From Agapetus fuscipes (taxonomy: Eukaryota > Arthropoda > Insecta > Trichoptera > Glossosomatidae), in contig OX637356.1 in NCBI GenBank assembly GCA_951799405.1, forward strand, positions 15,275,229 through 15,339,228: 64,000 bases of DNA. The letters run 5' to 3'. Positions 9,855-21,359 of this stretch are shown piece by piece (the first letter of the stretch is position 1; the number at the start of each line of letters is the position of its first letter). Under the pieces are notes generated by a model, which was given only the letters and a program-made list of their open reading frames with translations, made no database searches and was not told where the DNA came from. The position numbers were made by a program, and so were the translations under genes.

Positions 9855-10441
9855 TTCCTAGCAGGATAAATGATTATGTACTTACCGATAATTATTTGTC
9901 TTATGTTATCTGTAACTTCACTTTATGTTTTATGTTACTATGCAAGAACTGATCACATTAAATTATGTATTTAATTAATTAAAAGGCTGAGTCATTATAA
10001 GTACACTTTATTGAATCCATGTAAATTTGTATGTAAATGCTTACCTACAAGGGTAACTCACCATATCAACTTAATTGAAGTATCATTTGTTGCTAACACA
10101 ATTGACTACCATACATACAACAAGTAAGATTAATACTTAACTTTCAAAGTCAGAATTCTATTGAAGTTTGTATGCACCTTACCATTGTTTTATATAATCA
10201 ATGATTCTTAGATCTAAGTGTTGATTTCTACAGACAAGTACCAGTTATTGAAAAGTAAAAAGAATTATAAAATCAGAGTTAATCACTGTTAACCAATCTT
10301 ATAACCACTTCAAATTACAGTCCACGATGTAACATTATGTAAACGAGCTATCATACATCATTGTGGAGATGACCTCTCTAGTAATATTGCCAAATAGTCA
10401 CCGTTATAACACGGTATTTGCCAATCTGAGGCCCGCCAGTA
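9855..10441. other. BEL 3' untranslated region
   Basis: AT-rich sequence lies between the integrase stop and the 3' LTR. No envelope-like frame is present. Insertion 2 has about 37 bp more in this interval. Confidence 0.7.
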
Positions 10442-10800
10442 TGGTCCAAATTTAATATGACCAAATTAATTAAAATAATATACCTACCAAGAATAGTAAT
10501 CTTTTTGTCTTTGGTACATTCTGTTGGGTTGGTATTGCATTTCTGACAGATGTCACAGGCGCATTAAAACCTAACTTCCTTCTGTCTCTTCTGTCTCAAT
10601 CGTCGACCTGGTAACTTGTCCCAACTGTTCATCTAATTTTATTCACGTAATCCTTTGTAAAAACCCCTTGTAATCTTTATGGAATAAAGGACCATTAAAT
10701 TGTTTAACTAACTACATCTTTCAAGTCATCTCCACACCCCGCATCACCTCAAAACTAAAGTCAGCACCGAACATACAGTCCACGAGCAAAAACCCGACCA
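10442..10800 (+). repeat. 3' LTR of BEL insertion 1
   Basis: 359 bp, matching the 5' LTR by eye, followed directly by the AATGG target duplication and then zinc-finger gene A 3' flank. Confidence 0.93.
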
Positions 10801-10846
10801 AATGGAATACACACAAAATCCAGCAAGCAACCTGAAGATCACTGTC

Positions 10847-13056
10847 TCAGGAATCAGCATCCTCTCCAGTATGTCTCATTTTGTGTCTCTTTAAATTACT
10901 CAATTGACATGATTTGTAACTACAACTGTCACAGGAAAATGGCTTCTCACCAGTGTGTGTCATCTTATGATATTTTAATTTGTCTTTTGTATTTGTTTTA
11001 AACTTACAACTGTCACAGGAAAATGGCTTCTCACCAGTGTGTGTCATCTTATGATATTTTAATTTGTCTTTTGTTTTTGTTTTAAACTTACAACTGTCAC
11101 AGGAAAATGGCTTCTCACCAGTGTGTGTCATCTTATGATTTTTAAAATTCTCCTTTACATGTGTCTTGTAGCTACAACTGTCACAGGAAAATGGCTGCTC
11201 ACCAGTGTGTGTCATCATATGGTTTTTTAAATTCCTTTTTATATGTGTTTTGTAATTACAATTGTCACAGGAAAATGGCTTCTCACCAGTATGTGACATA
11301 TCATGCATTTTTAAACTCGCTTTACAATGTGTTTTGAAGTTACAACTGTCACAGGAAAATGGCTTCTCCCCAGTGTGTGTCATCATATGATTTTTTAAAT
11401 TCTCTTTTACGTGTGTCTTGTAGCTACAACTGTCACAGGATAATGGCTTCTCACCAGTGTGTGTCATCTTATGATTTTTTAAACTATCTTTTCTATGTGT
11501 TTTGTAATTACAACTGTCACAGGAGAATGGCTTCTCACCAGTGTGTGTCATCTTATGTCTTTTTAAGTCCCCTTTTGTTGTCGTTTTGTAGCTACAACTG
11601 TCACAGGAAAATGGCTTTTCACCAGTGTGTGTCATCTTATGATTTATAAAATTTTCCTTTACATGTGTCTTGTAGCTACAACTGTCACAGGAAAATGGTT
11701 TTTCACCAGTGTGTGTCATCTTATGATTTTTAAAATTCTTCTTTACATGTGTCTTGTAGCTACAACTGTCACAGGAAAATGGCTTCTCACCAGTGTGTGT
11801 CATCATATGGTTTTTTAAATTCCTTTTTATATGTGTTTTGTACTTACAATTGTCACAGGAAAATGGCTTCTCACCTGTGTGTGTCATCTTATGTCCTTTT
11901 AAGTCCCTTTTTGTTGTTGTTTTGTAGCTACAACTGTCACAGGAAAATGGCTTTTCACCAGTGTGTGTCATCATATGATTTTTTAAATTCTCTTTTACGT
12001 GTGTCTTGTAGCTACAACTGTCACAGGATAATGGCTTCTCACCAGTGTGTGTCATCTTATGATTTTTTAAACTATCTTTTCTATGTGTTTTGTAATTACA
12101 ACTGTCACAGGAGAATGGCTTCTCACCAGTGTGTGTCATCTTATGATTTTTTAATTTGTCTTTTCTATGTGTTTTGTAATTACAACTGTCACAGGGAAAT
12201 GGCTTCTCACCAGTATGTGACATATCATGCATTTTTAAACTCGCTTTACAATGTGTTTTGAAGTTACAACTGTCACAGGAAAATGGCTTCTCCCCAGTGT
12301 GTGTCATCATATGATTTTTTAAATTCTCTTTTACATGTGTCTTGTAGCTACAACTGTCACAGGATAATGGCTTCTCACCAGTGTGTGTCATCTTATGATT
12401 TTTTAATTTGTCTTTTATATGTGTTTTGTAATTACAACTGTCACAAGAAAATGGCTTCTCACCAGTGTGTTTTATCATATGTTTTTTTAAATCCTCTTTT
12501 AGACATGTTTTGTAGCTACAACTGTCACAAGAAAATGGCTTGTCACGAGTGTGTTTCATCTTATGTCTTTTTAAGTTCCTTTTTGTGTTCGTTTTGAAAC
12601 CACAATTGTTACAGCAAAATAGCTGCTCACCAGTGTGTGTCATCTTATGTATTTTTAAATTCCCTTTTGTTTTTGTTTTGTAGCTACAACTGTCACAGGA
12701 AAATGGCCTCTCTTGAGTATGAGTCGTTTTGTGTTTTTTTAAAGCTTCCTTTTTATGTGTTCGGTAACTACAACTGTCACAGGAAAATGGCTTCTCACCA
12801 GTGTGTGTTATCTTATGATTTTTTAATTTTTCTTTTTTATGTGTTTTTGTAGGTACCAAGTAATTCACATTGGTCCTGCACTGGGCAGGTACCTCAGACT
12901 TCTCTTTGAATTGCACCAAGGCAACCGACGTAGCCTCTAGCTTGTGGCAGGCCAACACTCGATGGATCCACATATGACTTGTTTGGCTGCATGTGTAGCT
13001 GCAGACAGGGCAGACACGAGGCTGCATAGCAGGAATTCCCACAGGAACTCCAACTC
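10847..13056 (-). CDS. Zinc-finger gene A, exon 2: C2H2 finger array
   Basis: This last coding exon encodes a nuclear DNA-binding C2H2 protein. The first ATG is at 13,042, but an acceptor (TTTTCAG) places the exon start at 13,056. Splicing from the donor at 21,360 keeps the frame (phase 1). A degenerate finger (CPVC...CH) comes first, then a finger that lost its cysteines, then 23 canonical fingers of 28 residues with TGEKP linkers and a core FSCDSCxYKT-x5-LKxH-x3-H. Variation concentrates at helix positions -1, 2, 3 and 6 (for example VKENLKN, RKDSLKN, CKASLKM, TKGDLKR), as expected for altered DNA specificity. Several blocks of fingers are near-identical duplicates. The stop is 46 bp from BEL insertion 1, so the native 3' UTR and poly(A) site have been displaced. 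The target is unknown. Confidence 0.88.
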
Positions 13057-13263
13057 CTGAAAAGTGTATTTATTTTGTTGTCACTTTTCTCAATAAGCAA
13101 CAAGGATAAGGAACCTCTTTATGCAGTGTGTACTCAACATGTGATGTCTTACATGTAGGAGTAGCGGCTCTAACTACAATCTGGGTGAGGGGATAACCTT
13201 GAAAGGTGTTTGATGAGATACATAAAAGATTAAAATCAAATGCATTCTAACAAGCAGACACAT

Positions 13264-13510
13264 CGCACGCTTAATAATAAAGAGCAATAACTCGAAAATT
13301 CGAAAAATCGAGATTTTGTAATAAAACGCAAGAACCATGCGAGAAGAATAGGTAGAATGCGACAGCCGTTCAATTTGGACGAATATGACCGAGATAAAAC
13401 ATCGGACACCTTTTTCATCCCATACAAGTTGTACTGGTTGTCTGAACTTCAAACGTGATTTGCCAACATTCTTGTTTTTTGAGTTATTACTCTTTATTAT
13501 TAAACGTGCG
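13264..13510. mobile_element. 247-bp MITE with 4-bp target duplication (unit 1)
   Basis: Terminal inverted repeats of about 35 bp begin CGCACG(C/T)TTAATAATAAAG. The insertion splits a SINE-A at CACAT/ACATATAAG, giving a 4-bp duplication ACAT. No coding capacity. Identical-length copies lie at 13,675-13,921, 37,961-38,207 and 52,587-52,833. Confidence 0.85.
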
Positions 13511-13674
13511 ACATATAAGTTCACGCTTGCACCTGCCGCATGTCAACAATATACAAACTCAATCTTAGTGAACAAGAACTCTGCAACTTTTGCCTACCTT
13601 CCCTGTAACAAAGGTCACATTTGATGAGATACATAAAAGATTAAAATCAAATGCATTCTAACAAGCAGACACAT

Positions 13675-13921
13675 CGCACGCTTAATAATAAAGAGCAATA
13701 ACTCGAAAATTCGAAAAATCGAGATTTTGTAATAAAACGCAAGAACCATGCGAGAAGAATAGGTAGAATGCGACAGCCGTTCAATTTGGACGAATATGAC
13801 CGAGATAAAACATCGGACACCTTTTTCATCCCATACAAGTTGTACTGGTTGTCTGAACTTCAAACGTGATTTGCCAACATTCTTGTTTTTTGAGTTATTA
13901 CTCTTTATTATTAAACGTGCG
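13675..13921. mobile_element. 247-bp MITE (unit 2 of the tandem duplication)
   Basis: Same element and same site as 13,264-13,510, copied by the 411-bp tandem duplication and not by a new insertion. Confidence 0.85.
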
Positions 13922-14032
13922 ACATATAAGTTCACGCTTGCACCTGCCGCATGTCAACAATATACAAACTCAATCTTAGTGAACAAGAACTCTGCAACTT
14001 TTGCCTACCTTCCCTGTAACAAAGGTCACATT

Positions 14033-14095
14033 TGCAAAGTGAAACATTTTTTTAATAAGAGTAGTCAGCCTCATACCAACCAGGGGCGTGCATTC
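14033..14095 (-). mobile_element. 5' end of the split SINE-A copy
   Basis: The sequence continues the minus-strand SINE-A (GCAAAGTGAAAC..., GTCAGCCTCATACCAACC) after the tandem duplication, completing the SINE's 5' end. Confidence 0.6.
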
Positions 14096-14103
14096 CATAC
14101 AGG

Positions 14104-14795
14104 CATCGATATATAGAACTGGATGGGCTGAGAAATCAATACGTTGAGAATTAGAAATACGCTACCCCCTTCATCATACAAAAATCCAAATTCAGTCTTT
14201 CGGTAACTTTCCAACTGTCAACAGGTGTGTTACCTAATTTGAAAAAAAATCCATTTAAATGCCAAACTGGGTATTTTCTAAACGTGCCAACAAAAGGGAG
14301 TAAATGTGTTATAGAACATGGAATAATATTTCACTTTAATCACTATTCTATATGATTACGTAAATAAAATTTACTTTTTGTTTGTCGAAATATTTTGTTT
14401 GCGAAAGCGACAGCCATTTCTAGAACTAGTGATATTCAAACATATAGCTACTTCTTTATTCAAGCATGTAACTTCTATGCTTGCGGTAATAGATACTTGT
14501 GAAAATCATCCCGTACACAATGAGGTCGGAACATTTTTGAATTCGGAATTTATCAGATATTTTAATACTTTCAACAACACTAGTAACTAAGTCCGTTGCC
14601 ATGGTAATTCCATGGTGATGTGTAAATAGATTGAAGACAGAGTAGAGACACGTTGCTTACATAGAAAATAACAAAAGCATTTCATATGTCGTGAGCGAGA
14701 CAGCAATATTAACAATGTACGGTGTCAAAGACGTTGGATCATGTCCATTGGTACTAAATCACATTCATAGCCCTTCCATTGAATATACTTCCATG
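14104..14795. mobile_element. 692-bp DNA element with CAT...ATG ends and 8-bp TSD
   Basis: It is flanked by perfect 8-bp duplications CATACAGG (14,096-14,103 and 14,796-14,803). The ends are CATCGATATATAGAACTGG and, on the other strand, CATGGAAGTATATTCAATGG. It is the same family as the element that breaks gene B at 34,956-35,937: the right end aligns over more than 150 bp with the left end of that copy. No transposase is visible. The terminal CAT and 8-bp TSD suggest the P superfamily, with hAT as alternative. The copy B counterpart is 38,390-39,872. Confidence 0.8.
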
Positions 14796-14803
14796 CATAC
14801 AGG

Positions 14804-15660
14804 CACATGCGCCTGATAGGTAGGCATTTAAGGCAATTTTATGCATTTAAGCTTATATTGAGATTAAAAATCACAATTTATGTTTGATAGGAGCCATCAT
14901 TGGCGTCCCTTCATTAGGGGAGAATGGGGATGATCCCTGTTGCGGACGCAGCGAGCTTCAAATTATTCATGTTAAGCCAATGAAGGTCCTTCTTAGGGCA
15001 ACCACTTAAAGTGCGATAATTGCGGCGACCTCGGCATGTGTAATGTGAAATGTGGACCCTTTAATAAAGAAACATTTCAACTTCAGGGTCCACTATCACA
15101 TATACCGGGGGAGCTCATAGTTTAGCAATTATTGATAAAAATACAGATTTTGTCTTGTTTGTGCCGACACTCCTACGCCCCATCACTAGTTTTCGTTCCC
15201 ATCCCTATTTGTGAGAATTCCTGTTATATTTTGTCCCGTTATCCCTATTGTTTCCTGGAATATAAATATGCGTATGTTCCTTGAATAAATCACTTGTTCT
15301 CCGACTTCCGACTTCTTACTACCTACTACTCTCCGCTTTCTTCAGAACTTCGACCTGCTACTCTTCCGCACCAATTCTTCACATCTTCGATACAACCACC
15401 CGCCGCTTTGCCCCCTGACATCGAGATTTGGAATTATTGGAAAGGTAGCTGCCTTACAACCAGCTGACAGAGGAACAGTGAAGAGAAGACAGATCCAGTA
15501 CACCCGCGCTTGTAGAGCGTCAGTTACAATCCCTATGAACGTAATTGAAAAAACATATTTTATAAGAAGAGGGAACTGAGAAGGTACATAGAATTAAAAA
15601 TATTATATGTTGATAAACTATTATTACTTGGTATAAGCATAAAGACGCACATACATACAC
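14804..15660. other. Non-coding intron sequence, repeat-derived in part
   Basis: No gene is recognised. About 14,822-15,075 is absent from copy B (compare about 39,898), so an indel of about 250 bp distinguishes the copies. About 15,080-15,540 is pyrimidine-rich with AATAAATCACTTG and may be an old LTR-like sequence, but no paired copy or duplication was found. Confidence 0.45.
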
Positions 15661-17696
15661 GTGGTATGGGCCAAATACTCGCACATATGTATGGAAGAAT
15701 GTATGAGAGGTGCCATAAGAGATGTCAGAGTCTACCAAGGTATATTCGTGGGCTCAGACCATCATCTCTTGTGTGCAAAAGTAATGATAGGCGAAGTAAA
15801 AGATAGGAAAAGAACGAAAGTGATTAAGATGAAAAGAATGAAAGTGGAAAAATTAGATGATGAAAATGTCAGGAATGATTTTGAAGCTGAAGTGAGCCAG
15901 ATTTTGAAATTGGATGAATGCAAGGAACTTGTGAAGAAAAAATGTGGAAAACATTTGAAACATGTTTGGTTGAAAGCGCAAAGAAAGTATGCGGTGAAGT
16001 TACGATTGGGCATAGAAAAGGCAATGAATGGTGGAAAGATAAGGTTAAACAAGCAGTGAAAGAGAAGAAAGAGAGCTATTTAAAATGGATTAATGACAGA
16101 AAGAATAAAGTGTTAGAGACTGAATACAAGGCGAAAAAATGGCTAGCGAAGAATGAAGTTCAAATGAGTAAGAGAAGAATGGAAGAAAAATTGCGTGAAA
16201 GAGCACAGAATGACTTATCTGACAATAAAAAGATGTTCTGGAGCTGGGTGAGACAAAACAACGTCAGTTGTAGGTCCACAACTCCGGGAATCAAAAATGT
16301 CAGCGGAGACATTCTGTGGAATAAAGACGATGTAAAAAAGAGATGGAAAGAATATTTTAATGAGGTTTTTGGTGAAGAAGAATGTGATTTAACTGTGAAA
16401 GGAGATTATGATGAGGTTAATGTTTTGAAAATATCGAAAGAAGAAGTAAGAAAGGTCATAAAGGAATTAAAGAATGGGAAAGCTGCAAGTGTGGATGGTG
16501 TGAGACCTGAGATGATGAAAGTGGGAGGAGAATGTGTGATTGAATGGATGAAAGAGCTTTGCGAATTGTGTGTTACTGTCAAGGAGGTTCCATCGGACTG
16601 GAGAGAGGCGGTCATTGTGCCAATTTACAAAGGTAAAGGTGACAAAAAAGACTGCCGTAACTTCAGACCGATTAGCCTTCTTAGTGTGCCAGGTAAAGTG
16701 TATCCACCCAGGATAAGGTCTCAGATATACAATCTGGCTTTGTGCCGGAAAGAGGTTGCGTAGACCAGATATTCGCGCTTCGACAGATAGTCGAAGGGCA
16801 TGGCATACAAATTGGAGAGAGAAAAGTTGGAGTTCTGCTTTATGCTGATGACGCAGTACTAATTGCTGATTCAGCAGCGGAACTTCAGGCAATGCTCTCT
16901 AGTCTGAACCATGCTCTGTATGTGTGAACAAGTTGAAAATTAATGCAAGTAAGACGAAAGTACTGATTTTTGACAGAACGGATGAAAATGAAGAATGTAC
17001 GTTTATGTTGAATGGTACAAAAGTTGAAATTGTGGATGAATTTAGATACTTGGGAAGTATGTTTGAGAAGAATGGAAAGATGACAAGAGAACTTGAGAAT
17101 AGGGTGTGAAAGGGAAAGCAAGTGGTCGGTGCAATAGGAAGAATGGCAAAGAACAAGCGATTGACGATGGATCTGAGAATGGCGGTACACAATGGCATAT
17201 TGTTACCGACTTTGATGTATGGAAGTGAAGCATGAATGGAAGTGAACGATAGCGAAATGAGTAAAGTATGTACGGTGGAAATGAAGCATTTGAGAAGCAT
17301 GACAGGAAAAACTCTGAGGGATAGAGTTAGGAATGAATGGGTAAAGAAAGAATGTAATTTGAAAGAGGATGTGAAAGTTAAGGTACAAAAGAATGTGATG
17401 AGATGGTTTGGGCATGTGGAAAGAATGAATGATGATAGACTGACAAAGTATGTATACAAAGAAAGTGTGAAAGGAAAAAGAGGGAAGGGACGACCGAGAA
17501 AAGTATGGAGTGATCAGATTGAGGAGATTGTGAAAGAATGGGATATACAAAGTGAGCGTAAAAGAAGAAAATGCATGAAAAAGGTGATGGATATGAATGA
17601 ATTGAAAGAGGTATGTAAGGATAGGAAAAAATGGAGGCAACTCTGCAGAGGCTCTGGCCACCCCTAGCGGAATGGCGACAGAGTTACAGTTACAGT
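15661..17696 (+). pseudogene. RTE-like LINE family 1, decayed ORF2
   Basis: The remains of one ORF2 run in order. The endonuclease end is GIFVGSDHHLLCAKV at about 15,745. A lysine-rich linker follows. The RT fingers read KELKNGKAASVDGVRPEMM and then DWREAVIVPIYKGKGDKKDC. The palm YADDAVLIADSAAELQ lies at about 16,840. The thumb is KLKINASKTKVLIF and FRYLGSMFEKNGKM. The C terminus is MRWFGHVERMNDDRL and GKGRPRKVWSDQIEEI, typical of RTE/Vingi-type LINEs. Frame changes and stops interrupt it, and the RT region between VPERGCVDQIFALRQI and the YADD box is deleted in this copy and in copy B alike. The 3' end is GTTACAGTTACAG at 17,682-17,696, a short tandem tail. Confidence 0.8.
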
Positions 17697-18291
17697 ATAT
17701 GCCTAATAGTAAATACGTTGCGGGTCACTTGAAGATCTTTGTTTATACAGAAATAATATTTGCTGTGGTGTAGGTTCAACATACTCGTAATAATCGTCTT
17801 TGTTGTATGAAGTATGAAGCCCCTCTCCACACTTTCCTCGTTCCTGCATGAGCGCACGGAGAAAACGAAGAAACAAAGTAAACAAAAACGAAGTAATGAT
17901 ATAGTTCTTCTCGGGTTAGACCATGTTCTACTCCCAGTAATTTTGAGAAAAACTATATCATTAAACATCGACCATGAAAGTTTACAACTTTATTTAAAAA
18001 CGAAGTAAGTTCGGTTATGACGTAGCAGAGGGGATTTGGTTGTGTGTGTATGGGTGAGCTTTGCTCCTTGTATGTACGGTCTCTGTTCAATACAATAAAG
18101 CTTTTCGCCCATGCATAGATCGCTTTCAAACTAATCACGTATGGGGACAACTCACTTTGACCCTATGGAGAATTGACGTCCCAAGACCCTAAATTTCTAC
18201 AGCAACGGGGTCATATCTCTACCTACAAGATTGCAGATAGTTTACGAACAAAATGGCACATATGTACTGTAATGACATGTAAATTAACTTT
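17697..18291. other. Non-coding intron sequence (block B end)
   Basis: No protein similarity. Contains the 70-nt hairpin at 17,894-17,963. The interval is shared with copy B at about 52,036-52,860, where it carries a 247-bp MITE at the site that is empty here (GGCACATATGTACTG at about 18,255). Confidence 0.5.
17894..17963. other. 70-nt inverted-repeat hairpin
   Basis: Arms TAATGATATAGTTCTTCTC and GAGAAAAACTATATCATTA pair over 19 bp with one mismatch around a 32-nt loop. In copy B (52,217-52,286) the arms are perfectly complementary. It could be a fold-back remnant of a small transposon or a small-RNA precursor. Confidence 0.5.
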
Positions 18292-18597
18292 AAATAAATT
18301 GCACAGAATCTGTACTCGACTTTCTTGCAAAAATTTACCCACTGTATGACGTATGTAAAGCTAGAATCATCTACCAGCTTATGCCGTTTCAATAAAAATG
18401 TAATATATCAATAATAAATCAATTTTATTCCACCGCGGTGTGTACCTGCATACTCGTACAATATGGATATAGGCATATAAATACTTAAATGAATATAAAT
18501 ATTTTGTTGATTTATTTGAAAAAGTACCAATTACACAAGAAAGATCCTCGACTCATAGGTTGGTATGAAGCTGACCTCAGTACTGTACTGTACTGTA

Positions 18598-19207
18598 TCC
18601 TGCCACCGTTTCATTAGGGGTGGCCGGTACCTCCGCAGATGCGCCTCCACTTTTTGCTGTCATCACCTTTTTCATACATACTCTTCTCTTATTCTCACTC
18701 TGCAGAATCCATTATTTCGCAATCTCACCTATTTGGTCTAACCATTCTTTCCTCAGCCTTCCCCTTCTGCGCTTTCCTCTGACATTTCCTTTGTACACTT
18801 TCTTCGTTAGTTGTTCATCATCCTTTCTTTCAAGATGTCTGAACCATCTCATCGTACTTTTTTGTACTTTCATTCTCATATTCTCTTTTATACCACACTC
18901 GTTCATCACTCAAGCATTACGTACTCTATCACTCAGTGTCTTTCCAGCCATTGCTCTCAGGTAAGCCATTTCAACCGTACTTACATACTTTACTCAGCTC
19001 ACATTCATTAAGCCTCACTTCCACCAACCAATATGCCATTGTGGACCGCCGATCTCATATTCTTCGTAAGTTTCCTATTTCTTGCAATTCTTCCAATCGT
19101 TTCCATTACACTTCTTCCTCTACTAGCGCGCTTTTCCAATTATTTCGTCAATTTCGCATTCGACTCAAATTTGCTTCCCAGATAATCAAATTCTTTCACG
19201 ACCTCCA
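18598..19207 (-). pseudogene. RTE-like LINE family 1, 3' fragment
   Basis: Minus strand: the C-terminal part of a family 1 ORF2 (MRMKVQKSTMRWFRHLERKD, GRLRKEWLDQIGEI) and upstream thumb sequence related to LGSKFES. The 3' end has GGTGGCAGGATACAGTACAG repeats at about 18,580-18,600. Truncated at the 5' side and frameshifted. In copy B it is split by BEL insertion 2. Confidence 0.7.
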
Positions 19208-19464
19208 TTCCTTGACTTATAGGTTGGTATGAGGCTGACCACCCATACTGTAAAAAATGGTTCACTTTGCCAATGTCACCCCTGTTTCAGGGAAGGTCGG
19301 CAAAAGTTGTGGGGCTTATGTTCATTTGAGGTTTGGATTTTATTTGTAAGTACACTTTCAGCATTTGTAAGCGCGAACTACACTTGTTGGTTTGTGGGCA
19401 TACATCTGAGAGCTTTAAATGAATATATCCTTGCAACTTAGATTATAGATTATAGATTATTATA
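19208..19464 (+). mobile_element. SINE family A, complete copy with target duplication
   Basis: 257 bp flanked by GACCTCCAT (19,199-19,207) and GACCTCCAC (19,465-19,473). Copy B has the uninterrupted site (GACCTCCACTCC at about 47,897), so this insertion postdates the duplication and defines the unit: 5' start TCCTTGACTTATAGG, body with GGTTCACTTTGCC, 3' tail of ATTATAGATT repeats. Confidence 0.85.
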
Positions 19465-19514
19465 GACCTCCACTCTTTTTTCATTCAGTCTTTATCTCAA
19501 TTTTCTCGCATTTC

Positions 19515-19735
19515 TCAGTCCTCCCAAAGTGTAAAAAATAATTCACTTTGTCAATGTCACCCCTGTTTCAAGGAAGGTCGGCAAGAGTTGCAAGTTTTAT
19601 GTTTAATTTGTAAGTACAAATTCAGCATTCGTTAGCGCGAACTTACACATACCTGTTTGTGGGCATGCATTTCATATTAGTTTTGAATGTTTATATTTCA
19701 TTGCAACTTATATTCTAGATTATTATAGATGGTCA
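19515..19735 (+). mobile_element. SINE family A, older diverged copy
   Basis: The body matches other SINE-A copies (AATTCACTTTGTCAATGTCACC, AAGCGCGAAC-like CGTTAGCGCGAAC) and the tail ATTCTAGATTATTATAG is present, but the 5' third is lost. Shared with copy B at about 47,955-48,176. Confidence 0.65.
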
Positions 19736-20947
19736 TTGAACCCTTTTGTATGCAAACTAGTACTTTGTATGGTGGGTAAACTTTTTAGTTATATTTTGAA
19801 AAAGTAACGACTGATTATTATTGGTATTTATAAAATTTTAAGAATCGCAGCCATTTATCTATTTTTAACCCTTTGACTACCAAGAAAATTGCTAATACAT
19901 TTTGTATGGAAAATTTTCACTCTGTATGGCGGCTATACTTTTGATTCACTTTTTGGAAAAAATAATGATGGCAATATATAGGTTATTATTATTATTTTAC
20001 ATTTGTACTACATTATTTTTTTATTAACCCTCTAACTGCCGAGAATTTTTCCATTATTTTTTTCTTTTATATGGCAACTCCCTAAATCGAGATTATGATG
20101 AAGAAATGATTATAATTATTAGATAGCACTATTATATAAATGGATTCTCAAAAAATTTCAGAAAAATCGTCGGAGCCGTTTTTGAGAAAATCGCATTTTA
20201 AATTTTCAGCTCTTCGGAAGCCATCTTGAATTTTCAAAAAAGTAAAAAAAAAATGATTACGAATTAAAGTGATAAGCTTGTTCTTTCTATCAAATCTAAA
20301 ACAAATTCAAATATCTTGCATTTTAATAGGTTTTTGTAATATTTTCGATTTAAAATTTCAGGTCGTGTAAACGGTGCTTTATATTTATTTTTTCAAAAAT
20401 TTTTTTTTGTAAATTTGTAGAAATTTATGTTGTCCGTAATATTGTAGAACATTATATTTTTGTTGACCCCTTAACTGTCGAGAAAATCACAATCGTTTGT
20501 TTTTTTCATATGGCAGCCCATAGACACAGATTAGTAAGAGTATTGCCATAACTAATTTATTAAGTTAAAAACTAATAAATGGCAACTCTGAAAATTTAAA
20601 AAAAATTCTTGGAGCCGTTTTTGAGAAAAGTGCAATTTTATGTTTTTTTTGTATGGCAGCCATCTTGAATTTTCAAGTTGGTGTAATGCCATGTTATTCA
20701 TACTTAATACATGTCCAAAAAAGTTGATGTAGCCAAAATTTGGTATCTCTAGGTCTTATACTTTGGAAAGTGACACACACACATACATACATACATACAT
20801 ACATACATACAGACGGACGTTTTTGAAAGATAGTGTTTTTTGGCATGTCCTGCACCAGGACAACTCATTTCCGTGAAAACCTCGAAATTTTTTTTTTACA
20901 CCAAATCATAACTTTCTTTATAGCCTTCGGCTATAGCAAGAAAGTAA
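19736..20947. other. AT-rich repeat sequence with (CATA)n and terminal hairpin
   Basis: No coding capacity. Repeated phrases such as AACCCTTTGACTACC, GGAGCCGTTTTTGAGAAAA and GCAGCCATCTTGAATTTTCAA recur, as in 3' UTRs of retroelements. A (CATA)n microsatellite lies at about 20,775-20,810 and a palindrome TATAGCCTTCGGCTATA at about 20,920-20,936, just before the end of block C. Confidence 0.5.
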
Positions 20948-21315
20948 AAAAAATACCTGAATTTTCATATAAAATGCCAAGAAACTTTTTCCCCAATCTA
21001 TTAAGTTCCCGCTTACAATTGCAGCATGTGAACAATATTAAAACCAAATCTAAAATGAACAAGAACCCTGCAACTCTTACCTGCTTTCCCTGACACAGAA
21101 GCATGTGTGGAATTGATTGAGGTATTATTATTCTAGATTTAGACAGACAACTGTTTTTCGATGTATCAATCTACATTTTATCTTACCAATAACCCTAATC
21201 TTAATAAATAACAAACGAGGGTTTACATTTCTTATTCCGGATCTGAGACTAAATGGCAAAATAACTGGAAGTGTGAAGAGCTCCATGTAACACGGTTCTC
21301 TTTAATTTCTCCACC
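20948..21315 (-). mobile_element. Degenerate SINE family A and exon 1 flank
   Basis: About 21,005-21,100 is a decayed minus-strand SINE-A (CGCTTACAATTGCAGCATGTG, CTTTCCCTGACACAG). The remainder is intron sequence next to the exon 1 donor, with no other feature. Shared with copy B at about 52,870-53,105. Confidence 0.5.
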
Positions 21316-21359
21316 CTATGTATTTCCTAAGCAATATAAAATAACAAAAACCAAATTAC

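Larger units (their letters stand above)
4776..10800 (+). mobile_element. BEL/Pao LTR retrotransposon, insertion 1 (internally deleted)
   Basis: This 6,025-bp element is bounded by 359-bp LTRs that look identical by eye. They begin TGGTCC and end GACCA. The 5-bp target duplication is AATGG (4771-4775 and 10,801-10,805). The paralogous empty site with a single AATGG lies at 34,432-34,436 in copy B, which proves the boundaries. Order: 5' LTR, primer site, repetitive leader, gag-protease-RT-RNase H frame, integrase remnant, 3' UTR, 3' LTR. The integrase core is deleted. The insertion lies 46 bp beyond the stop codon of zinc-finger gene A and in antisense orientation to it. Confidence 0.95.
13211..14032. 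repeat. 411-bp tandem duplication in gene A intron
   Basis: Two near-identical 411-bp units (13,211-13,621 and 13,622-14,032) each contain SINE family A (minus strand) interrupted by the 247-bp MITE. Copy B has one unit only (about 37,908-38,318), so this tandem duplication arose after the segmental duplication. Confidence 0.9.
18292..20947. other. Block C: 2.65-kb composite found at two intron positions
   Basis: The block begins ATAAATTGCACAGAATCTG and ends TATAGCAAGAAAGTAAAA. In copy A it sits between LINE family 1/hairpin sequence and exon 1 flank. In copy B the same block (40,890-49,386 with BEL removed) sits inside LINE family 1, and the position corresponding to this one is empty (CTTTGAAAAAAAATGACCTG at about 52,860). 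Internal parts are a LINE fragment, two SINE-A copies, long AT-rich sequence, a (CATA)n tract and a 3' hairpin. Confidence 0.65.

Noticed and set aside
11359..12852. Plus-strand frames with repeated YNCHRKMASHQCVSSY
   Set aside because: These are antisense shadows of the 84-bp zinc-finger repeats of gene A.
15039..15528. Solo LTR (TGTAATG...GTTACA)
   Set aside because: Flanks show no target duplication, copy B lacks the left part, and no partner LTR is in the window.
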